Positions 7,798 through 15,557 of a stretch of 21,049 nucleotides of DNA are shown piece by piece (the stretch's first letter is position 1; every line of letters starts with the position of its first letter). A program made the position numbers and the translations under genes. The notes beneath the pieces were generated by a model that was not told the DNA's origin, did no database searches, and was given only the letters and a program-made list of their open reading frames with translations. Source of the DNA: an uncultured Oscillospiraceae bacterium. GTDB taxonomy: Bacteria; Bacillota; Clostridia; Oscillospirales; Oscillospiraceae. The stretch covers positions 1-21,049 of the forward strand of contig CAKTKT010000031.1 in NCBI GenBank assembly GCA_934572325.1, given 5' to 3'.

Positions 7798-8556
7798 ATG
7801 TCTGACAGACTGCACGAGAGACTGAGAAAGCGCCGCGAGGAGGAGATCCAGCGCGCGTCAAAGATAATATTTGAAAGTGAAAAGACCCAATCGCTTGCGC
7901 CGCAGATCAACGGCAAGCTGAGGAGCTTTGCCCTGCGCGTACCGGAGGAGATAAAGCAGTGCACAGGGATAGTCATAAACGGCAAGCGCATCCGCTCCCT
8001 TGTGTTTACCACTGACGTCGCCATCATCCGCAATGTTGACGCGGACGCGGTATTCGCCGTATACCCCTACACGCCCCAGCCGATAATCACGGATATGCTC
8101 GTCCACGCGGCGGATATTCCGGTGTTCGCGGGCGTCGGCGGCGGGCTTACAAAGGGGCTGCGCGTCGTGAATCTGGCGATGTACGCCGAGATGCAGGGTG
8201 CGGCGGGCATCGTCGTGAACGCGCCGACCGATGACGACACCATACGGCTGCTGCACGACACGGTGGACATACCCATCATTGTGACGGCTGTGACCTCAAG
8301 CGGCATTGAAGAGCGCATAAGCGCCGGTGCATCCATCATAAACGTTGCCGGCGGCTTCAAGACTGCCGAGATCATCAGCGAAATACGCGCAAAGAACGCC
8401 AGTATTCCCATAATTGCCAGCGGCGGTGACACGGACGAGAGCGTGCTCGCCACGATCCGCGCCGGTGCAAACGCCATAGTCTGGACGCCGCCCAGCAACG
8501 GCGAGGTGTTCCGCGCCGTTATGGACGCCTACCGCGAGGGCAAGGCTCATCCGTGA
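7798..8556 (+). CDS. Uncharacterised TIM-barrel protein, probably phosphate-binding
   Basis: A 252-residue soluble protein whose alternating hydrophobic strands and Gly-rich turns read as a (beta/alpha)8 barrel: IVVNAP, IPIIVTAV, ASIINVAGGF, IPIIASGGDT and ANAIVWTPP look like successive C-terminal strands. The last two, with GG and the small-residue strand end, resemble the phosphate-binding turns of HisA/HisF, GMP-reductase or ThiE-type barrels. The N-terminal 45 residues are helical and highly charged. I do not recognise a specific enzyme. AAAGGGAG lies about 6 bases before the second ATG (7798), so I prefer it to the ATG at 7792. It is 13 nt downstream of ftsH and ends at a strong terminator, so it is probably co-transcribed with ftsH; whether they cooperate is unknown. 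Confidence 0.7.
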   Translation: MSDRLHERLRKRREEEIQRASKIIFESEKTQSLAPQINGKLRSFALRVPEEIKQCTGIVINGKRIRSLVFTTDVAIIRNVDADAVFAVYPYTPQPIITDMLVHAADIPVFAGVGGGLTKGLRVVNLAMYAEMQGAAGIVVNAPTDDDTIRLLHDTVDIPIIVTAVTSSGIEERISAGASIINVAGGFKTAEIISEIRAKNASIPIIASGGDTDESVLATIRAGANAIVWTPPSNGEVFRAVMDAYREGKAHP

Positions 8557-8565
8557 TTTTCCTCA

Positions 8566-8602
8566 GGCAGCACCGCATCATGCAGTGCTGCCTTATTTTT
8601 TT
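8566..8602 (+). terminator. Intrinsic terminator after ftsH/TIM-barrel unit
   Basis: GGCAGCAC (8566-8573) pairs with GTGCTGCC (8585-8592); after one mismatch the stem continues with GCA/TGC around a three-base loop. It is followed by TTATTTTTTT. Stem, tight loop and T tract are all canonical, 10 bases after the stop codon. Confidence 0.88.
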
Positions 8603-8638
8603 ATACCCCGCACTCTTCCAAAAACGGTCGAATTAGTA

Positions 8639-8644
8639 TATAAT
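8639..8644 (+). promoter_or_regulatory. Possible -10 for the galactokinase-like gene
   Basis: TATAAT lies 65 bp upstream of the start at 8709 and just after the preceding terminator, so a promoter is needed here. No good -35 is present at 16-18 bp; TTCCAA (8616-8621) is a weak match. Confidence 0.4.
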
Positions 8645-8708
8645 TATCATTATCAGTGCGCGGCGCATTTTGTTTTGTGTCAGTTCTGCGCACAAGGAGG
8701 AAAAACAT

Positions 8709-9818
8709 ATGAACGCTGTGTTACACTTTTCCGCCCCCGGCAGAACCGAGATCTGCGGCAACCACACCGATCATCAGCACGGCTGTGTGCTCGCCGCCGC
8801 CGTCAACATGGAGACGTGCGCCGAGGTAACGCCGCGCACGGACGGCATTGTCCGTGTTCTCTCCGAGGGGTACGCCCCCTTTGAGCTCCGGCTGGACGAG
8901 CTCTCCGTGCGCGAGAGCGAGCACGGCAAGACATCGGCGCTCGTGCGCGGCGTCGCGGCGGCTGTCGCCGCGCGCGGATACGCCCTGCGCGGCTTTGAGG
9001 CGCGGGTGCGCTCCACCGTGCTCCCCGGCTCGGGTCTTTCCAGCTCCGCCGCGTTTGAGGTGCTCATGGGGCGCATCTTCAGCTCGCTGTCCTGCGGCAG
9101 CGCGCTCTCCCCCGTGGAGATAGCGCAGATAAGCCAGTACGCCGAGAACGTATACTTCGGCAAGCCCTCCGGACTGATGGATCAGATGGCGTCAAGCGTC
9201 GGCGGGCTTGTCTATATCGACTTTGCCGACGCGCAGAGCCCCGCCGTGGAGAAGATCGATTTCCGCTTCTCCGACTGCGGATATACGCTGTGCACGGTGG
9301 ACTCCGGCGCGGATCACGCCGATCTAACGGGCGAGTACGCCGCCATCCCGCAGGAGCTTAGCCGCATCTGCGGCGTGTTCGGCAAGAAGTATCTGCGCGA
9401 CGTGGACGAGGGCGAGTTTTATTCGCGCATACCCGAGCTTCGCCGCGCCGCAGGAGACCGCGCCGTTCTGCGCGCGATGCATATATACGATGAGAACCGC
9501 CGCGTAAAGACTATCGTTGCGGCGCTCCGGCGCGGTGATTTTGACACGTTCCTGCGCTGTGTGAACGAATCCGGCGTTTCATCGTGGCATTATCTGCAAA
9601 ACATCACCCCCGCGGGCGCGGCGGAGCATCAGGAGATGGCGCTGACGCTTGCGCTGGCAAAAAGGCTGCTCGGAGGGCGCGGCGCTGTGCGCGTCCACGG
9701 CGGCGGCTTTGCCGGAACGGCGCTCGCTTTCGTGCCGGACGATATGTACAGCGCCTTTGTTGACGGCATGGAGGGCGTGCTCGGTCGCGGCTGCTGCCAT
9801 GCCCTGCGCATAGTGTGA
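8709..9818 (+). CDS. Galactokinase-like GHMP sugar kinase
   Basis: A 369-residue GHMP-superfamily kinase, close to the usual galactokinase length. N-terminal sugar motif GRTEICGNHTDH at 11-22, ATP-binding motif LPGSGLSSSAA at 105-115, likely catalytic Asp158 in GKPSGLMDQ, and C-terminal GHMP motif HGGGFAGTA near 333. Galactokinases phosphorylate galactose at C1. The usual first motif reads GRxNxIGEHTDY; here the sugar-contacting Glu is Asn18 and the Tyr is His22, so a different or broader hexose preference is possible. A clear AAGGAGG 8-9 bases upstream sets the ATG at 8709. It stands alone: no galT, galE or sugar transporter is in the window, and the transporter that follows is of the peptide type. 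I leave the symbol blank because of the motif changes. Confidence 0.8.
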   Translation: MNAVLHFSAPGRTEICGNHTDHQHGCVLAAAVNMETCAEVTPRTDGIVRVLSEGYAPFELRLDELSVRESEHGKTSALVRGVAAAVAARGYALRGFEARVRSTVLPGSGLSSSAAFEVLMGRIFSSLSCGSALSPVEIAQISQYAENVYFGKPSGLMDQMASSVGGLVYIDFADAQSPAVEKIDFRFSDCGYTLCTVDSGADHADLTGEYAAIPQELSRICGVFGKKYLRDVDEGEFYSRIPELRRAAGDRAVLRAMHIYDENRRVKTIVAALRRGDFDTFLRCVNESGVSSWHYLQNITPAGAAEHQEMALTLALAKRLLGGRGAVRVHGGGFAGTALAFVPDDMYSAFVDGMEGVLGRGCCHALRIV

Positions 9819-9839
9819 CGACAGCTCGCCGCACTTTTT
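9812..9839 (+). terminator. Weak possible terminator after the kinase gene
   Basis: AGTGTG (9812-9817, overlapping the stop codon) can pair with CGCACT (9830-9835) through one G-T pair around a 12-base loop, followed by TTTT. The stem is short and the loop long, so some read-through into the transporter operon is possible. Confidence 0.3.
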
Positions 9840-9887
9840 GCAATGTATTTAGCACTTACAGCTCTGTTAATTGCAAGTAATCCGTCG

Positions 9888-9893
9888 TATAAT
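9888..9893 (+). promoter_or_regulatory. -10 element for the Opp/Dpp-type transporter operon
   Basis: TATAAT lies 58 bp upstream of the lipoprotein start. The hexamer at 17-bp spacing is TGTTAA (9865-9870), a poor -35, which could suit an activated promoter. A dyad ACAGTA-N6-TACTGT (9905-9922) lies just downstream, around +5 to +22 of the expected transcript. Confidence 0.5.
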
Positions 9894-9951
9894 AGCAGCA
9901 CAGAACAGTATTAGTTTACTGTATCATACCACCATTATGGAGGGCTAATTT

Positions 9952-11613
9952 ATGAAAAAAATCATTTCTGCTCTGCTTATCGGCGCGATAATGCTCACGG
10001 CGGCGGCTTGCGGCTCTGCCGCGCAAACGACAGCGCCCGCCTCCGACGGCGGCGCAAAGCCGACTGCCGAGGTCTCCGCTCCCGCCGCGCCGGTCGCCGA
10101 GGACGGCGTTCTCCGCATTGCCGTCCTGTCCGACATCAGCACGATGGACGTCGCTCATACCACGGCTGACTACATGGTGCCCATGAACATCTTTGACCGT
10201 CTTTTTGAATCCGAGGTACAGCCGGACGGCAGCACCGACGTCGTTCCCAGCCTCTGCGAGAGCTACACGGTCACCGATGACGGGCTGACCTACACGTTCA
10301 CGCTGAGAGACGGCATAGTTTTCTCCAACGGCAGCGCTCTCACCGCCTCTGACGTGCAGTACACGTTTGAGCGGCTTCTGACCGCCGGCGGCGTGAATGA
10401 CGACATCTCGCTTGAGGTCGTCGGCGCGGAGGCGCTGCAAAACGGCGACGCCGACACGCTTGAGGGCTTTAGCGTTATAGATGAGCTGCACTTCACCGTC
10501 ACGCTCAACGCCGCGAACGCCGGCTTCATCGCCGAGCTTACCTCCCCCGCGATGTCCATTGTGGATAAGGAGACCGTGGAGAGCGCCGCCGACTTCGGCA
10601 TGAGCTGTGAGGACACCATCGGCACAGGCTCTTACAGGATCACGGAGTGGGTCGCGAACGACCACTACACCTTTGAATACAACGATAAATACTGGGGCGA
10701 TGAGCCGTCCGTGAAGAAAGCCATCGTCTACATCATCCCCGATCCCTCTACCCAGAACCTCATGTACCAGAACGGCGAGCTTGACATCATTGACCTTGAT
10801 GCGCTCGATTCCAGCATCGTCGAGGCTACATACAAGACGCAGTACGCCGATAAGCTCATCGTGCGCTCCCGCGTCGGGCTGATGTATTTCGCGCTCAACG
10901 AGAATAACAAGTACCTCTCCGACGTCAACGTGCGCAAGGCGCTGCAAATGGCAATCGACGCCGACGCCATCGTCGCCTCCATCTACGCCGGAAACGCGAT
11001 AGTTGAAAACGGCATTATCCCCGAGGGCGTATGGGGCTTCAACAAGGATCTCGCACGTCCGGCGTATGACCCAGACGCTGCAAAGGCGCTGCTGAGCGAT
11101 GCGGGCTACGCCGACGGAGAGATCAGCTTCGAGCTCTCTATGAACTCCTCCTCGTCCGGCAATCTCCAGCTCGTGTATCAGGTCGTGCAGCAGAATTTGC
11201 AGGCTATCGGCGTCAATGCCGAGATAAAGAGCTATGACGAGTCCTCCTGGCTCGATCTGCGCAAGTCCGGCGAGATGGATTCGTACCTCGCCACGTGGAC
11301 GATGGACTACAACGACCCTGCCAACATCATGTACACCTTCTTCGGCAGCACAGCTAAGACCCTCATCCGCAGTCTGAACTACCCCGATACCGAGATCATG
11401 GCGCGCGTCGCCGCCGCCTCCGGCATCACGGACGACGATATGCGCATGGCGGAGTATCAGGCGCTTGAGAAGAAGATCGTTGAGGACGACGCCGCATGGG
11501 TCCCGCTTCTGGGTCTCCTCCACCTCTACGCCATCGGCGAGCGCGTGGAGAGCTTCGTTCCCCACTGGGCTGGGTTCAGCGACTTCTACATCAATGAAGT
11601 GACGTTAAAGTAA
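9952..11613 (+). CDS. Family 5 substrate-binding lipoprotein of an Opp/Dpp-type ABC importer
   Basis: A 553-residue solute-binding protein (SBP_bac_5 family), the usual size for peptide/nickel-type binding proteins. Residues 1-20 are a lipoprotein signal: a basic start (MKK), a hydrophobic core, and a lipobox ending in Cys20, followed by a Thr/Ala/Pro-rich tether. The mature domain opens at about residue 52 with the family pattern of a strand then a short motif around DISTMDVAHTT, and contains the usual DGLTYTFTLRDG segment near 105. It should capture the ligand outside the membrane and deliver it to the two permeases encoded downstream. GGAGGG about 7 bases upstream of the ATG supports the start. 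The ligand cannot be read from sequence; oligo- or dipeptides are the default guess, and metal chelates or other small molecules are possible. Confidence 0.92.
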   Translation: MKKIISALLIGAIMLTAAACGSAAQTTAPASDGGAKPTAEVSAPAAPVAEDGVLRIAVLSDISTMDVAHTTADYMVPMNIFDRLFESEVQPDGSTDVVPSLCESYTVTDDGLTYTFTLRDGIVFSNGSALTASDVQYTFERLLTAGGVNDDISLEVVGAEALQNGDADTLEGFSVIDELHFTVTLNAANAGFIAELTSPAMSIVDKETVESAADFGMSCEDTIGTGSYRITEWVANDHYTFEYNDKYWGDEPSVKKAIVYIIPDPSTQNLMYQNGELDIIDLDALDSSIVEATYKTQYADKLIVRSRVGLMYFALNENNKYLSDVNVRKALQMAIDADAIVASIYAGNAIVENGIIPEGVWGFNKDLARPAYDPDAAKALLSDAGYADGEISFELSMNSSSSGNLQLVYQVVQQNLQAIGVNAEIKSYDESSWLDLRKSGEMDSYLATWTMDYNDPANIMYTFFGSTAKTLIRSLNYPDTEIMARVAAASGITDDDMRMAEYQALEKKIVEDDAAWVPLLGLLHLYAIGERVESFVPHWAGFSDFYINEVTLK

Positions 11614-11646
11614 GCAAGTATAAACAAGTATAAATATCTATACTCG

Positions 11647-11677
11647 GCGGGGACACCCGATATACGGGTGTCCCCGC
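11647..11677 (+). terminator. Perfect 13-bp hairpin between lipoprotein and permease genes
   Basis: GCGGGGACACCCG (11647-11659) pairs perfectly with CGGGTGTCCCCGC (11665-11677) around ATATA. Only TTT follows, and then a G-rich stretch that carries the next ribosome site. The most likely role is partial termination or 3' protection of the lipoprotein mRNA, giving more binding protein than permease. Confidence 0.65.
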
Positions 11678-11695
11678 TTTCGGGGGGCTGGGTTT

Positions 11696-12619
11696 TTGGC
11701 AAGGAATATACTCGACCGCGCTATTCAAGCCGTTATCGTGATGCTCGGCGTGGCGCTGCTCATCTTCATAATGCTGCGCATAGTGCCCGGCAACGCCATC
11801 GTCACAATGATGGGCGAGCACGCCAAGATAGAGACGATAGAGCGCATGACGAGCGAGCTTGGGCTGGATCAGCCGATATACATACAGTTCTGGCGCTATA
11901 TCTCCGGCGCTGTGCGCGGCGACTTCGGCACGAGCTATTCCCTCAACCGCAGCGTGACGGAGCTTATCGGCGCGGCGTTTCCGAACACCGTGCGCCTCGC
12001 GCTCGCGGCGGCGCTCGTCGCGTGGGTGACGGGCATAGTCTGCGGGATAATCGCCGCAGTGAAGAAAAACGGCGTACTCGACCGCCTTTTCATGGGTATG
12101 TCGCTGCTGGGCGTGTCCGTGCCGGTTTTCATGGTGGCAATGGTGCTGCAATACTTTCTGGCGTATAAGCTCAAGTGGCTGCCCATTTCCGGCGTTGAAA
12201 GCTGGCAGGGGTATATCCTCCCCGCCATCGCCCTCGGCTGGAACAGCGCGGGCAGCATTGCCCGCCTCACGCGCTCGACACTGCTGGAGGTCATGCAGGA
12301 GGATTACATAGACACCGCGCGCGCAAAGGGTCGCCGACAGGTCGGCGTTATCACGGTGCATGCGCTGAGAAACGCGCTGCTGCCGGTCATAACGATGATG
12401 GCGGTGCAGCTTTCCTCTCTCCTTTCCGGCGCTGTGATATGCGAGACGGTGTTCTCCGTCAACGGCATCGGTCGTCTGCTCGTTCAGGCGATAGAGGGGC
12501 GCGACATCCCGCTTTTGCAGGGAACGATACTTTTCTCCACGCTGCTGGTCATTCTCGGCAATCTCATTGCGGACTGTCTGTACGCCGTGCTTGACCCGCG
12601 CATAAGCAGGGAGGTGTGA
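11696..12619 (+). CDS. ABC transporter permease, OppB/DppB type
   Basis: A 307-residue inner-membrane permease, normal length for the family. Predicted helices at about 9-29, 98-122, 133-155, 172-190, 233-253 and 277-300. The cytoplasmic EAA loop that docks the ATPase is at about 207-226 (DTARAKGRRQ...). The start is TTG at 11696: the family normally opens with a short basic segment directly before helix 1, which this start supplies, and the next Met would remove half of that helix. A G-rich site (GGGGGG, 11682-11687) lies 8 bases upstream, immediately after the 13-bp hairpin. It pairs with the next permease, which starts 2 nt after its stop. Confidence 0.92.
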   Translation: MARNILDRAIQAVIVMLGVALLIFIMLRIVPGNAIVTMMGEHAKIETIERMTSELGLDQPIYIQFWRYISGAVRGDFGTSYSLNRSVTELIGAAFPNTVRLALAAALVAWVTGIVCGIIAAVKKNGVLDRLFMGMSLLGVSVPVFMVAMVLQYFLAYKLKWLPISGVESWQGYILPAIALGWNSAGSIARLTRSTLLEVMQEDYIDTARAKGRRQVGVITVHALRNALLPVITMMAVQLSSLLSGAVICETVFSVNGIGRLLVQAIEGRDIPLLQGTILFSTLLVILGNLIADCLYAVLDPRISREV

Positions 12620-12621
12620 GC

Positions 12622-13518
12622 ATGAGAAGACCACCAGAGCTTTCAAACGAGCTGCGCGCACAGCTCGGCGAGGCAGAGACCTTTGCCGGCATTGCAAAGC
12701 GCCTGTGGCGGGAAAATAAGCTCGCCGCGGCTTCCGCTGCGGTGATACTGCTCTTTATCCTCGCCGCCCTGCTCGCCCCCGTGCTCACGCCCTACACCTT
12801 TGACGGCATGGATCTTCTCAACCGCCTTGCGCCCCCGTCGCGCGAGCATCCGCTCGGCACGGACGAAGCGGGGCGCGATGTGCTGACGCGAATGTTGTAC
12901 GGCTCGCGCGTGTCGCTGCTGGTCGGCATAGTGCCGACGGTCGTGTCCATGCTTGCCGGAGCGCTGCTCGGCATAATCGCCGGGTACAGCGGCGGGCGGA
13001 CGGACGCCGTGATAATGCGCATTGCGGACGTAATGCTCGCCTTCCCGTCGATGTTTCTTGCAATGGTGATAATGTACACCCTAGGCGACGGCATGATAAA
13101 CATTTTTCTCGCCCTCGCGCTCGTCAACTGGGCGAGCGTGGCGCGCATCGTGCGCGCGGAGACACTCAAGCTCAAGGAGACGGAATTTGTGGAGGCGGCG
13201 CGCTCTATCGGCGTGAAGAAAGCCGCTATCATGCTCCGGCACATTCTGCCGAACTGTATTCCCTCTCTCATCGTGCTATTCACGCTCAACATCCCCTCCG
13301 CCATCCTGTCCGAGAGCTCGCTGAGCTTTCTGGGCATCGGCATAAAAGCGCCGCAGGCGTCGTGGGGGCTCATGGTCAACACCGGTCGGCAGTTTTTGTA
13401 CAGCCAGCCGTGGCTCAGCCTCTCGCCGAGCATCGCCATCATGCTTATAGTGCTGGCGTTCAATTTCCTCGGCGACGGTCTGCGCGACGTGCTTGACCCG
13501 CATCTTAAAAACCAGTGA
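12622..13518 (+). CDS. ABC transporter permease, OppC/DppC type
   Basis: A 298-residue inner-membrane permease. A cytoplasmic N-terminus of about 35 residues leads into helix 1 (about 36-56). Then comes the hallmark HPLGTDEAGRDVLTRMLYGSR at about 76-96, further helices, and the EAA loop near 189-208 (VEAARSIGVKK). The start is the ATG at 12622, with GGGAGG 7 bases upstream; a GTG at 12616 is in frame but overlaps the preceding stop and lacks spacing to a ribosome site. With the preceding permease it forms the heterodimeric membrane channel. The gap to the next gene is 13 nt, so the operon continues. Confidence 0.93.
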   Translation: MRRPPELSNELRAQLGEAETFAGIAKRLWRENKLAAASAAVILLFILAALLAPVLTPYTFDGMDLLNRLAPPSREHPLGTDEAGRDVLTRMLYGSRVSLLVGIVPTVVSMLAGALLGIIAGYSGGRTDAVIMRIADVMLAFPSMFLAMVIMYTLGDGMINIFLALALVNWASVARIVRAETLKLKETEFVEAARSIGVKKAAIMLRHILPNCIPSLIVLFTLNIPSAILSESSLSFLGIGIKAPQASWGLMVNTGRQFLYSQPWLSLSPSIAIMLIVLAFNFLGDGLRDVLDPHLKNQ

Positions 13519-13531
13519 GGGAGGAGTGGCA

Positions 13532-14515
13532 ATGGATAACGCGATAGTGTTGAAGGTCGAGCATCTTTGCACCAGCTTCTTCACTCAAAACGGCGAGGTC
13601 AAGGCTGTCAACGATGTGTCCGTCTCCGTTCCGCGCGGAAGCATAATCGGCATTGTGGGCGAGTCCGGCTGCGGCAAGAGCATGACGGCGCGCTCCATCG
13701 TGCGTCTGCTGCGTTACCCCGGCAAAATCGTCGGCGGCAGCATAAGGCTTGCGGGCAAGGAGCTGACGGAGCTTTCCGAGCATGAGATGTCCACCGTGCG
13801 CGGCGAGGAGATAGGCATGATATTTCAAGAGCCGATGACGAGCCTCAACCCCGTCATGCGCGTAGGGCTTCAGGTGCGCGAGGCGCTGCTGCTGCACCGC
13901 AAGGTCACGCCGCACGAGGCAAAAACCGAGGTGCTGCGCATATTCCGCAAGGTCGGCATATCCGAGCCGGAGCGGCGCTACAACTGCTATCCGCACGAGC
14001 TGTCCGGCGGTCTGCGGCAGAGAGTGATGATAGCGATGGCAATGATATGCCGCCCCAAGCTCATCATCGCCGACGAGCCGACGACCGCGCTGGACGTGAC
14101 GGTGGAGGCGCAGATATTGCAGCTCATGCGCACACTGCGCGACGAGACGGGCTCAGGCATCGTCATCATCTCGCATAATCTCGGCGTTATCGCGCAGATG
14201 TGCGACTATGTATACGTGATGTACGCGGGGCGCGTCGTGGAGCAGGCGGAAACCTTCGAGCTTTTTGCCCACCCCGCGCACCCCTACACCGTGGGGCTGA
14301 TGTCCGCCGTCGCCTCGCTTGAGCGCGGCGGTGATGAGCTTGAGACCATCCCCGGCGTCGTGCCGAATCTTCTTCATCTGCCCGCAGGGTGCAGCTTCTC
14401 CCCCCGCTGCGCCGAATGTGGCGCACACTGCGGCGCTGCCGTGCCGGAGCTGCGCGAGATCAGCCCCGGTCATCTTGTGCGCTGTGCGAACATCCCGGAG
14501 GTGCGTCATGAGTGA
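13532..14515 (+). CDS. ABC transporter ATPase, OppD/DppD type
   Basis: A 327-residue ATPase, typical length for OppD. Walker A GESGCGKS at 43-50, Q-loop FQEP near 98-101, signature LSGG at 157-160, Walker B LIIADEP at 177-183, H-loop His in ISHN near 215. The C-terminal oligopeptide-transporter extension carries Cys287, Cys293, Cys300 and Cys318, spaced x5, x6 and x17, plus an extra Cys296; this fits the cluster-binding tail reported for some DppD/OppD proteins. The ATG at 13532 follows GGGAGGAG, and upstream in-frame codons lie inside the previous gene. Its end overlaps the next ATPase start by 8 nt, suggesting coupled synthesis of the two ATPases, which should form a heterodimer. Confidence 0.93.
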   Translation: MDNAIVLKVEHLCTSFFTQNGEVKAVNDVSVSVPRGSIIGIVGESGCGKSMTARSIVRLLRYPGKIVGGSIRLAGKELTELSEHEMSTVRGEEIGMIFQEPMTSLNPVMRVGLQVREALLLHRKVTPHEAKTEVLRIFRKVGISEPERRYNCYPHELSGGLRQRVMIAMAMICRPKLIIADEPTTALDVTVEAQILQLMRTLRDETGSGIVIISHNLGVIAQMCDYVYVMYAGRVVEQAETFELFAHPAHPYTVGLMSAVASLERGGDELETIPGVVPNLLHLPAGCSFSPRCAECGAHCGAAVPELREISPGHLVRCANIPEVRHE

Positions 14516-15473
14516 GATTCTTCTTGAAGCCAAAGGGCTGACCAAGGAATTTACCCTGAAAAACAGGAAAAAAGTACACGCCGTCTCCGACGTGTCGCTT
14601 GAGATATATAAGGGCGAAACTCTCGCCCTCGTCGGCGAGTCGGGCTGCGGCAAGTCAACGCTCGGGCGCACGCTCATCCGGCTGATAACGCCGACCTCCG
14701 GCGAGGTGACCTTCGAAGGCACGGAGATAACCGCTCTCAGCGAGAAGGCGTTTGCCCCGTACCGCCGGCGTATGCAGCTCATATTCCAAGACCCCTACGC
14801 CTCGCTCGACCCGCGCATGACCGTGCGCGACATCGTGGCAGAGCCGCTGAATACATACAAGCTGTGCCGCACGGGCGAGGAGACGACCGCGCGCGTGCTC
14901 GCGCTGCTGCACGACGTGGGCATACCGGAGGAATTTCTCTACCGCTATCCCCATCAGTTCTCCGGCGGTCAGCGCCAGAGAATAGGCATCGCGCGCGCCA
15001 TCGCGCTCGACCCGTCGCTCATCGTCTGCGACGAGCCGGTCTCGGCGCTCGACGTCTCCGTGCAGAATCAGATACTCAACCTTCTCCGCCGTATCCAGCG
15101 CGAGCGCGGACTGACCTATCTTTTTATAAGCCACGATCTGTCCGTCGTGAGGTTCATCTCCGACAGGATATGCGTGATGTTTCTCGGTCGGCTGTGCGAG
15201 CTCGGGCGCACGGCGGAGGTATATGCCGCGCCGCTGCATCCGTACACGCGCTTTCTTCTCAACGCCATCCCCAAGGCGGACCCCGCCGCGCGGTATGAGG
15301 AAAAGCCGCTTCTTCACGGCGAGCTGCCAAGCCCCATCGATCCTCCGTCCGGCTGCCGCTTTCACACGCGCTGCCCCTACGCCACGGAGCGCTGCCGCAG
15401 TGAGGTGCCGCAGCTTCGCCAGATCGGCGCTCGCCATGTCGCCTGCCACCGCGCGGAGGAGCTGAACCATTAG
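14508..15473 (+). CDS. ABC transporter ATPase, OppF/DppF type
   Basis: A 321-residue ATPase, the second nucleotide-binding subunit. Walker A GESGCGKS at 43-50, Q-loop FQDP near 93-96, signature FSGGQRQR at 151-158, Walker B LIVCDEP at 171-177, H-loop ISHD near 207-210. The C-terminal tail has Cys283, Cys289, Cys296 and Cys313 (x5, x6, x16 spacing), the same four-Cys pattern as its OppD partner. The start at 14508 follows GGAGG and overlaps the OppD stop as ATGAGTGA. It is the last gene of the transporter operon; no T-tract terminator follows on the plus strand, only the shared hairpin at 15499-15530. Confidence 0.94.
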   Translation: MSEILLEAKGLTKEFTLKNRKKVHAVSDVSLEIYKGETLALVGESGCGKSTLGRTLIRLITPTSGEVTFEGTEITALSEKAFAPYRRRMQLIFQDPYASLDPRMTVRDIVAEPLNTYKLCRTGEETTARVLALLHDVGIPEEFLYRYPHQFSGGQRQRIGIARAIALDPSLIVCDEPVSALDVSVQNQILNLLRRIQRERGLTYLFISHDLSVVRFISDRICVMFLGRLCELGRTAEVYAAPLHPYTRFLLNAIPKADPAARYEEKPLLHGELPSPIDPPSGCRFHTRCPYATERCRSEVPQLRQIGARHVACHRAEELNH

Positions 15474-15498
15474 TCGCTGTGCTGCTGTTGAATAAATT

Positions 15499-15530
15499 AT
15501 CGGGCTGTGCGAGAAGTCGCACAGCCCGAT
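15499..15530. terminator. Shared hairpin between convergent transporter operon and methionine gamma-lyase gene
   Basis: A perfect 14-bp stem (15499-15512 with 15517-15530) closes a GAAG loop. It lies between the stop of the OppF-type ATPase on plus (15473) and the stop of the lyase on minus (15558). On the minus strand it is followed by AATTTATTC, a modest T-rich tail; on plus by ATTGCAAAA. It probably ends transcripts from both sides, better for the lyase. Confidence 0.7.
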
Positions 15531-15557
15531 ATTGCAAAACTCCCTAAAGCGTCTGCA

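Noticed and set aside
9819..9951. Riboswitch upstream of the transporter operon
   Set aside because: The leader after the -10 is only about 50 nt and shows just a 6-bp dyad, too little for a known riboswitch class.
9916..11565. 549-codon open frame opposite the binding lipoprotein
   Set aside because: It lies antisense to a protein with a perfect lipobox and family motifs, and its composition (Val/Gly/Asp/His-rich) is typical of a shadow of GC-rich coding.
11591..12697. 368-codon minus-strand frame opposite the first permease
   Set aside because: Arg/His-rich with no hydrophobic or domain pattern, running through the hairpin and across two plus-strand genes. Shadow frame.
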